DNA from: Nematostella vectensis
Lineage: Eukaryota; Cnidaria; Anthozoa; Actiniaria; Edwardsiidae
Reading direction: 5' to 3'
Assembly (NCBI RefSeq): GCF_932526225.1
Contig: NC_064037.1
Coordinates: forward strand, 11,576,203-11,640,202
DNA: 64,000 nt
In this document: positions 55,600 to 64,000 of the stretch, one piece after another
Layout of the letters: every line of letters begins with the position of its first letter
Position numbering within the stretch: the stretch's first letter is position 1
Position numbers and translations under genes: made by a program
Notes under the pieces: model-generated
The model's database searches: none
What the model saw: only the letters and a program-made list of their open reading frames with translations
Told to the model about the DNA's origin: nothing

Positions 55600-56465
55600 A
55601 TTTTACTTGGCCACCTTAGTTACAGGTTGCAAACGTGCACCAATCTTCCAGCGCCTTCGCATTGATCAAGACCCGAGAATGCTTCCTTCATCATTGCGTG
55701 TCGGAATGTGACGTAAAGCATGACAGCTTACTCTGCCAAAGGCAGCAGTCATCCAGAAATAAAGCCTGCGTTGAAGGTAAAGTTCGGCTGCCGGGGTAAA
55801 GTTCGGCTGTCAACTCAGGCTACCAAGCGACCACCAATCAAACCAATTGTTCAGGTCTTAGAAAGTTGTTACGGTTGCCCTCAAAAAAACAGATATCTTT
55901 AAGTTGTGGAGCAAGGAAGTTAAAGTAATAAAAGGTAATTATTGAACTGAAATTTGCTTCGCTTTTATTAATACGTGAAGACGCATTAAAGACGCACTAT
56001 TATACATTGAATAGGAAAACGATTTGAAAAAGTGTAAAGATAAATATTTGTTCGCGTTGCAATTGAATCTGCAAATAAAACTATTAATGCCTGCAGCTAA
56101 AGGCTAAAAGAAGTTACAAATGTATTTCAAAAATTACAATACTACACAATACCTCATCTTTTTTTCTACAGGTTAAGGTTACCTTATCAACTCTTTCTTT
56201 TGATTGCTTTGATCGATTTGTCTGAGAATATATACGTTTTTAAACCTCTAAGAAATCATTGCAAATTGAAGTCATTAGAATAATAGCCTAGATTTAGGTG
56301 CTAGGGCTTGGAAAAAACAAAGGGACTATAACCTAGGAAATTACAGCGTATTAGAATTGTTATTACTATATTATCAATTATCATTATTATGATGATGGGT
56401 GCAACACATTAATCTACATTTTCTTTACACTGACATAAGTTTTTAAATCTTTTCTTTCGCTGATA
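55600..56465. other. Intergenic stretch upstream of the ABCC transporter
   Basis: No gene supported. A short frame beginning after TTACAG at 55625 (CKRAPIFQRLRIDQDPRM) has no assignable homology. This region should contain the transporter's promoter if translation starts at 56469. Confidence 0.4.
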
Positions 56466-56468
56466 TAG

Positions 56469-59400
56469 ATGCCCCAAGTGCTAAGCATTCCATCGTGGAT
56501 ACGTGAGTCCACTGCGTTTTTATTCTTCACGTGGATGAATAAAACCCTTAATGTTGGCAACACACGCAGACTCAAGGAAGAAGACTTGATTCCTTTACAA
56601 GAAAAAGACCGGACAGAACCCTTGTTACAGGTAACCGGATAGGATAATAAAATGAAATGGTTATTTTATCTATAGACTCGCTTGAATACGCGCACCTCAA
56701 AATAATTAGCAAAATTTGAATAGTCCTCAAAATTCACTCATGCAGCACCTCAAAGCAATTAGCAAAATTTGAAAAGTCCTCAAAATTTACTCACACATCA
56801 CCTCAAAACAATGAGCAAAATTTGAATAGTCCTCAAAATTTACTCACACAACACCTCAAAACAACTAGCAAAATTTGAATAGTCCTCAAAATTCACACAT
56901 GCAGCACCTCAAAACAAATTAGCAAAATTTGAAAAGTCCTCAAAATCTACTCACACATCACCTCAAAACAATGAGCAAAATTTGAAAAGTCCTCAAAATT
57001 TACTCTCACAACACCTCGAAACAACTAGCAATATTGAATAGTCCTCGAAATCTACTCACACAACACCTCAAAACAATTAGCAAATTGTCCTTGAAATTTA
57101 CACACACACACACAATAAAATTGATGCGTAACGCGAACAATGTAAAGATGTTACAAAAATACATTATCAGATTATTAAAATTTATTATTCACTTTGTATA
57201 ATGCTACAAACAACCAAAACAATATAAAAACTTGGTCCGTGTAGCTGTGGACCATGCTAACTCAAAAGGCACATATCAATCTAAACACGCACAGACCAAA
57301 TAACTAAATAATTTACTAAAATACTCTTTTTGGACTTGCGCACAAAAAAATACAAAATGCCCAAATAGTCGTGTTCGTGAACCAAAAGAATGAATACAAT
57401 ACAAAAAAAACTGGAATTTGACTCTGCCTTCAGGGCCCTGAAGAATTTGACTCTTCTTCAGGGCCCTGAAAGCTCCTGAAGAAGTCTTATTAAAGTCGAA
57501 ACTTTGGCAGCGTCGAATTCCAGTTTTTGGTGTATTGGACTTGCGCACGATACAGTAAAAGAGCGGAGATGGGAATGAAAGTACAGAATTTGCTCATATT
57601 ACGTGATCACATTTAATAAGCCTAGCAGAGTTACAGAAACAGCTATGGAATTTACAATGCAAGCCACGAGACTGCCGTGCAATGTTACGGATGGATTGAG
57701 TAAATGACAATTTCAAGGTTTACAAGCCCCGCTGGCCTGTTCACAGCTTTTTCAAAAATAACAATTAAATTTACAGAAAGAAAACTCTATGTGACAATAA
57801 CGAAATTGACAAGGACGTTTCAAAATATAAATATTATAGAATTTTATGCTCTTGAATAATACAATAAACTCTAACACCATATTCAATTTACCATCCTAAT
57901 CTCTATGGTACGCCCCTTTTTGACAGAACTCGAAGCTCAAGGTTATTTATGCTGTTTCTTTCTTTTCTTTCTTATTCCACAGTTGCTGGATGATAACTGG
58001 TCAGTGGAGCTGCAAATAGCTGGCGAAGAATCAAGGCGACCAAGGCTATGGCGAGCGTTGCTTCAAATGTTTTCAAAGCGTTACTGTATACTTGTGATCG
58101 GCTTGAAGCTCCTAGCGTCCTTAGCGGGGCTGCTGCTTGCCATACTGGTGTGGTTCTTCTTGAGATCATTGTCGATGACATCCCACATGGATCAGACTTC
58201 AGCTGGGCTATACGTCATGGGTATCACTACCGTCTCGCTGGTTAAAGTGTTCGCGTCACATCACTCTGATTATCAGTCGCTACTGCAAGGCATGCGTGTA
58301 AGAGTAGCAATCACTGGAGTCATCTACAAGCGAGTAAGGGAGAAATGTATAAAGGGGCGGGACTTATTAACGAGGTTATGACACAAAATACTTCGACCAA
58401 AATAGAATTAAATGAATAGATTTTTCTTAAACAGAGCGATGTATGTTCGAACTAAATGTGTTTTGATGAGAGAACCCGAGAGTAGCTTGTATTTTTATCC
58501 GTAAGTTAAACAACTTGATGCGTAGGCGAACCGACTCTTTATTCATGGGCGCGAATACTTTTATAGACATGGGCGATAAAACGACGTGGGCGTCGTATTA
58601 TCGAGGCCAGCGTCGACGTAAACAACCTCCTCTCTTTCTCTTAATTCACCCTTGAAATAGAAAACAAGAGTTGTATATTAATTATTTACTTTTTAAGTCC
58701 AAAATGAGGAAGAGTAAATAGCCACCCCAGCCATTGAAAATTCCCTGAATTTCCCCCTGAAGTAAACATCATGACATCGCAGATTTCATCCTCTAGTGAG
58801 GTAGGTGCTTAACGCGAGGTTATTAAGGGGATTCAGAGATTTATTGAGTGATTTATAATTTTATCACGTTACCTTGAACTTCAATTTCAGTTGCTGTACT
58901 TGAGTCGAGCAGGTATAGCGAGCATCAGTACTGGGAGCACAATAAACCTAGCCTCCAACGACTCCTTGCGCCTGGAGCGTGCTGTCCTCACAACCGTCTA
59001 TGGTATCGCGGCTCTCTTCGAGATATCCGTAGCTTTGGTCTTACTAGTGGTCCTTATTGGCTGGCAGGCGTTGTCCGGGGTTTTATTTTACTTTATCGTG
59101 GCCGTGTACATCTCAGCTATGGCTGGTCAGCTATCAAAGCTAAACTCGAAGTCTTGTGCGCTTGCGGATGAGCGGCTCGGGGTTATTGGTGAAGTAATCG
59201 CAGGAATTCGTACAGTGAAGATGTTAGCACTCGAGTGGTTCTACCGGGATAAGGTGAACATGCTTAGAAGGTAAAGATATATGTATGCTGATGGTGTGTG
59301 TACCATAACATTGTTCTTAGAAGGTAAAGTTATATGCATGTTGATGGCAGCACTATAACATTGTGCATAAAAGGTAAAGATATGTTGATATAGTATGTTG

Positions 59401-61837
59401 ATAGTGATACTATAAACTGTGATTTCTCCCAGACTTCTCTCCCCCTCTGATATTTCTTTTTCTTCTGCTTTTGCTTCCTTTCCTCCCTTTTCCATACATA
59501 TTTCCGACTTGCTTTAGTTATGCCTTCCCGTGCTTGCTTGCTTCTGTCCGCCCTTTCTTTTCCTTCCTTTTTCCTTCCCTCTTTCTATCCAAGTTACCTA
59601 CCTACTTTGCTAACACCCTTCATTATCCATTCGTCCCTTATTCTTTCCTTCCTTATATCCCCCCTTTCTCTTCCTTCCCCTCACAACCTTTCTTTCTGTT
59701 TCCCAACACTCTCCCTCCCTCGCCTTTTCTCCTCTTTCTGTTACCTTCATGTCCTAACAGTGTATATGTTTTTGCAATAAGTTTATGTCGCAGTAGCTGA
59801 GCCTACCTCATAATGCACATTTCTTGGCGTTTATTCCAGGAAAGAGATGCGTTACATTCGTATAAAGAGTCTGGTACTGTCGAGTTTTTCCGCTCTTTAC
59901 TTCACCTCCACATCAATCGCCACTTTAATATCAATCTCCTCACTCCTCTACGCGGACGTGCCCCTATCCGTCTTTAAGATCTTCACGCTAGTCATGACCT
60001 TGAACATTATGCGTTTTTCCGTCACCGTGTGCCTCACGGAATGTCTTCGAGGTTTGGCGGACGCTAAGGTAGCAGTTCAACGAATTGAACGATTTCTGGT
60101 CACCACGAACGATAAACCAATCGGTACCCAGACACCGAGGTTTAGGAAGAGAAGTTTAACAAGGTGGATCTCACCCAACAAAACTTGCACTCTTCATAAT
60201 AACTTATTCAAACGTAACAAGAATCCGTACTTTTATATGGGGAACAAAAGAATTAATGATGAGCCAGTACTTTTAAAAATGCGTCTAAATCATAACCCAC
60301 AAAAAAAAGACAGAACTGCGATGGTCGATATAAGGGATGTATCAGCTTGTTGGGCACACCAATGTGAAGACGATGATGTTACACTGACGGGTATCAAGCT
60401 AAAAGCTGTTGGTGATGATTTAGTGATAATAACTGGCCCAGTAGGAGGAGGGAAGTCATCCCTTCTGTTATCGATACTCGGTGAAATTCCTCTTATATCA
60501 GGGTCTATTTCAGTGCGGGGACGGATAGCATACGTCCCACAAATCCCATGGATATCCTCAGGAACTATACGCGAGAACATCACTTTTGGTAAACAAATGG
60601 AGGAGGAGAGGTATAACAAAGTATTGGAGGTTTGTAGCTTGGTTAGCGATCTTAGTCTCTTTCCTAGAGGTGACCTTACTGTGATTGGAGAACGTGGTGC
60701 TAGCTTAAGTGGTGGTCAGCAGTCTCGTGTTAGTTTGGCACGCGCAGTGTATGCCGACGTTGAAATCTATCTGCTGGATGACCCTTTCAGCTCACTTGAC
60801 TCGAAGGTTGGACAGGATATTTTCAATGAGTGCATCCAGCGGGCACTTTCCAACAAGCTCAAAATCTTAGTAACACATCAAATTAAATATTTCAATTTCG
60901 CGGACTGTGTTATCTTCCTCAGTCGTGGAAAAATAGGTCAAGACATCTCTCAGCGCGAGGATGAGTTGAACTCAGCCATAATTGGAAAGAGGAACGACAA
61001 CGATACTGAAGGTGATTCGCATGCTGCAAAAGATGACAAAAAAGATTACGTGATTGCTAGCGATAGCGGAATATCTGAGCCATCACCTCACAGTGGCTCT
61101 TACCATGAACCGTGCATATTTAATAATACTGATGCTAGAAACAATCAGGATATCATGAATAGTGGTGGACAAAGGATCAACGCGCACAAAGTTGATATCC
61201 ACCATGAAAAGAGTAGAATCCAAAGTTATGACAACGAATGTTTTATCTTAGATGAACAAAAAGACAATCTGGTAAATACTTCTCTGACTTCTATCAACAT
61301 TTCCAGTGACGTCCAATTGAAGGAATCAAATTTGACATCATCAAACGAAGGCGAATGGGTACTACGGGTACAAAATAACGATTGTTTACGCTATAAAACA
61401 AGGAATACAAAACACAGCGACGCACAGGCTTCTCCTAACAAGAAGATGTCAAATTGCTTTCCTGAGATTGGAAGAGGCGAAAGAGCGTCTAAGATTCTTC
61501 TCCAGCTTCACCGTGCCTCCGGCAGGGAGCGAAACGATTCGTTTATTGAGCTTGGAGATGGCCCCATTAAGCAGGATCTGGCGGAAGACGACGAAGATTA
61601 CCAATGCGGCTCCGTTGGATGGAGGGTGTACTGGTCGTACTTCCGCGCAGGCCTGCCTACGTCTGCTATTGTAGCACTTCTACTATATTTCCTTCTCGCT
61701 CAAGGTGAGTGCTAACGGCGGAAGTCACCTTATCACAGCCTCTTATGAGACGCTCTTGTAGTGAAATACCTAGAGGCAGTAGGAAAGGGGACAAACGTTG
61801 CAGGTATTTCGGGAATACATGGTAAAGGAATAGATAG

Positions 61838-61927
<90 letters not shown>

Positions 61928-64000
61928 TCCTTAAAGCCAAAGCAAGGAAAACTAACCACGCGCTAATAGAAGATGCGCAAATGATGTTTAAACAAAATAT
62001 GACCTAATTTATGATCATGTCTTCACAATTCATATTGATGGCCTTTTAATTTTCAGTCTCCCTTATTGGTCCAAACTGGTGGCTTTCACGTCTATCCAGC
62101 ATGCAACGCACAGAGCAGAGAAGCAGCCTTACCCTCGGCATCTATGGTACTATTGTCGGATGTACAGTCCTCTTCATAAGTACCCGTGCCTTTCTCTTCT
62201 TCCATGCAGCTCTGAACTCGTCGTGCAATCTTCACGACACAATGGTAATGGCTATCATCAAGTCCCCCGCCCTGTTCTTCGACACAAACCCAATTGGTCG
62301 GATACTCAACCGATTGTCTCGTGATATTGCGTGTATGGACGACCTTCTACCAAATCACGTCTACCGCTCGTTTTCTTTGTGCTTGTTCTCGCTGTCCGCC
62401 CTGATTCTTCCTGCGGGCACTAACGTTTGGTTGACCTTAGCTGTTGTACCGCTAATTGGTATCTATGTCTATCTTGGGAGGTACTTTTTGCGCTCCTCAC
62501 GAGAACTTAAGAGGCTTGAGTCAGTGAGATGCAGCCCTGTGTATTCGCATATTGCTGAAACAATTGACGGCATTGAAGTGGTACGCGCTTCAAACATGCA
62601 ACGCGTGTACCTGGAAAAGCTTATCAGGTAAAATAAAACAACTGCTTTTTGTTGGATCCGTCACAACGTGGTTTCCGCTAGGTGGGAGATGAGTACACGT
62701 TGCAACCGTCTTCCCTGTGTTTTCATTGATAGAATGGCTAAAGCATTATCTACATTTTCTAGATACCAAGATCTTAACACACAGGCTTCATTCCTTGTCC
62801 TTTCGTCCGCACGGTGGATGGCCCTGAGACTCGACCTTCTCACCGTTTTATCTATAGCAATGGTCGCTACTGGGGCGCTTCTTGCAAGTCAAGACGCAGG
62901 TAAGCTGAGATGGGAATACATGCTTATCCCAGCCTGCATTGCTCCTTGGGTAGCAAGGATCTTATCCAGCTTGAATAGCTAGTAAGTCCTTATTCCTACA
63001 TTTCTCATCTCTTGGGTAGCAAGATCTTATCCAACTTGAACAAGCTTGCAAGTCCTTATTCCTGCATTGCTCATCTCCTTGGGTAGCAAGATCTTATCCA
63101 GCTTGAACAAGCTTGCAAGTCCTTATTCCTGCATTGCTCATCTCCTTGGGTAGCAAGATCTTATCCAGCTTGAACAAGCTTGTAAGTCCTTATTCCTGCA
63201 TTGCTCATCTCCCTGGGTAGCAAGACCTTATCCAGCTTGAATAAGCTTGTAAGTCCTTATTCCTGCATTGCTCATCTCCTTGGGTAGCAAGATCTTATCC
63301 AGCTTGAATAAGCTTGTAAGTCCTTATTCCTGTATTGCTCATCTCCTTGGGTAGCAAGATCTTATCCAGCTTGAATAAGCTAGTCAGTCGTTATTCCAGC
63401 ATTGCTAGGGGCAAATTTTGTAGCTGATAGAATCCATCATTTGACAAATGGGTTTCACTTCCACTTACTGCATTGTCCAGGATTTGCTGAGAAGGGGTGC
63501 ATAAGGCTGATTTAGACATCACGATTAGTCGTACGCGACTCGTTCGCAGCACCTCTACAACTTAAGCGTAAAGTGTAAATCAGCCTTCGACGTTTGGCTA
63601 CGAAAATCGTAGTGTGTAATTCAGGGTTTAAGACATGTCGTAAGCAGGTCGCATGAATAAATCCGTGCTGTCTAAAACAGCCTTTAAAGTATCTGGGAAA
63701 AAGTATATGGGAAAATGATAATATTAGACGATCCTCCATTAAGATGTAGTTGACAGTTGAAATAATTATTTGCTTTTCCAGCCCTGGCTGGACTGTCCCT
63801 GACTTTTGCCATGGAATCACTGGATGCAACGCAATTCGGCGTACGTCAGTGCTCTGAAGTTGAAAACGACATGACCTCTACCGAGAGAGTCCTCTCTTAC
63901 ACTAATCTACCACCCGAACCAGGCTACAGCAGAACGATACGGCCGCACGAGGACTGGCCCGAGCAAGGCGCCCTGTCGTTGCGTGACGTTTGTTTAGCTT
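56469..64000 (+). CDS. ABCC-subfamily (MRP-type) ABC transporter, 3' end beyond the window
   Basis: Seven exons seen: 56469-56630, 57983-58333, 58891-59270, 59840-61704, 62057-62627, 62733-62899, 63782-64000+. All join in phase into about 1238 residues so far. A short N-terminus ([20 protein letters not shown]) with an MRP-like FTWMN...RLKEEDL motif leads straight to TMD1, so there is no TMD0; this suits short MRPs of the ABCC4/5 type. NBD1: Walker [10 protein letters not shown] (497-505), Q-loop VPQIPW (about 530), signature LSGGQ (587-591), Walker B IYLLDDP with Asp in place of the catalytic Glu (usual for ABCC NBD1), H-loop His644. A ~225-residue polar linker follows, then TMD2 (from [14 protein letters not shown], about 890), [35 protein letters not shown], and the start of NBD2 (GALSLRDVC). 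Probably a membrane exporter of organic anions or conjugates. The start is provisional: TATAG directly before the ATG resembles an acceptor, so an upstream exon is possible. Confidence 0.9.
56690..57110. repeat. Minisatellite, ~55-bp unit CACCTCAAAACAATTAGCAA
   Basis: About seven units of CACCTCAAAACAATTAGCAA followed by AATTTGAATAGTCCTCAAAA and TTTACTCACACAA, with small differences. It begins about 60 bp after the donor of transporter exon 1 (56630). Confidence 0.9.
57415..57535. repeat. Dispersed-element end shared with 29.04 kb, next to a short inverted repeat
   Basis: CCTGAAGAAGTCTTATTAAA then GTCGAAACTTTGGCAG matches the block at about 29045-29080. Just upstream, GGGCCCTGAAGAA and TTCTTCAGGGCCC form an inverted repeat. 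The CTGAAGAAG..CGAAAC theme is typical of retroelement termini, but I cannot name the family. Confidence 0.45.
61839..61925. repeat. (TA)n microsatellite in the transporter intron after the large exon
   Basis: About 43 uninterrupted TA units in the 352-bp intron between 61704 and 62057. Length is likely polymorphic. Confidence 0.97.
62935..63405. repeat. Minisatellite, ~62-bp unit GGGTAGCAAGATCTTATCCA
   Basis: About seven units of GGGTAGCAAGATCTTATCCA, GCTTGAATAAGCTTGTAAGT, CCTTATTCCTGCATTGCTCA and TCTCCTT, in the intron after exon 62733-62899. Each unit contains a GCTTGTAAGT that looks like a strong donor, but the true donor is GCAG|GTAAGC at 62899/62900, proved by phase and homology with the next exon (ALAGLSLTF). 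Confidence 0.9.
63503..63690. mobile_element. MITE-like element in the transporter intron (family copy 2)
   Basis: Ends AAGGCTGATTTAGACA and, inverted, AAGGCTGTTTTAGACAGCA form terminal inverted repeats. The interior holds GGCTACGAAAATCGTAGTGT and GACATGTCGTAAGCAGGT, shared with the copy at 18780-18929. Confidence 0.65.

Noticed and set aside
62899-63405. Splice-site-copying array in the transporter
   Set aside because: Each unit has a donor-like GCTTGTAAGT, but the true donor is upstream at 62899/62900 and is not part of the unit, so this array does not copy a real splice site.

Overview
The window looks like nuclear DNA of a non-bilaterian animal, most likely an anthozoan cnidarian such as a sea anemone. 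The grounds are: genes split by short spliceosomal introns with clean GT-AG borders, GC near 40 percent, and many TIR/foldback elements and minisatellites. The gene content also fits: secreted astacin proteases joined to TSP1 and MAM domains, an ALK-type glycine-rich secreted protein, a single-exon rhodopsin-class receptor, an animal phytochelatin synthase and an ABCC transporter. The species is inferred from style and content; no database search was possible. Exon borders below were worked out by hand from splice sites, reading phase and domain homology.

Layout. 1-483 (+) is the 3' end of a basic, probably nuclear, protein gene. 3049-4712 (+) is a two-exon secreted glycine-rich protein. 4.8-11.4 kb holds no gene I can support, only repeats. 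11436-12188 (-) is an intronless, catalytic-domain-only phytochelatin synthase. 14695-15621 (-) is an intronless orphan GPCR. 17073-49333 is a cluster of three paralogous astacin metalloproteases: gene 1 (+, 17073-24624, with relic or alternative second-MAM exons out to 31897), gene 2 (+, 32627-42448, 891 residues) and gene 3 (-, 49333-43249, 560 residues). Genes 1 and 2 are head-to-tail; gene 3 converges on gene 2. 49.4-54.7 kb is repeat-rich. 54709-55260 is a fragment of a Crypton-type tyrosine-recombinase-like (KIAA1958/QRICH1/ZMYM-type) gene inside inverted repeats. 56469 to the window end (+) is an ABCC-subfamily transporter that runs off the edge in NBD2.

The three astacins share one architecture: signal peptide, short FxGD propeptide, astacin catalytic domain, two TSP1 modules, then one MAM (genes 1 and 3) or MAM, Thr-rich stalk, MAM (gene 2). 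Almost every intron is phase 1, so each module is a symmetric, shufflable unit. They are probably secreted proteases of the matrix or cell surface, kept latent by the propeptide and positioned by their TSP1 and MAM modules.

The most unusual signal is that minisatellites in this cluster repeatedly contain copies of real splice sites. Thirteen 20-bp units each carry the 3' splice site of gene 2 exon 11. Five 25-bp units each carry the 5' splice site of gene 2 exon 2. About five 65-68-bp units each carry the 3' splice site of gene 3 exon 5. A partial exon duplication in gene 3 adds one more acceptor. In gene 2 the acceptor array is open in frame, so a choice three units upstream would insert 20 residues. 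I know of no name for this arrangement; it can be tested with RNA-seq.
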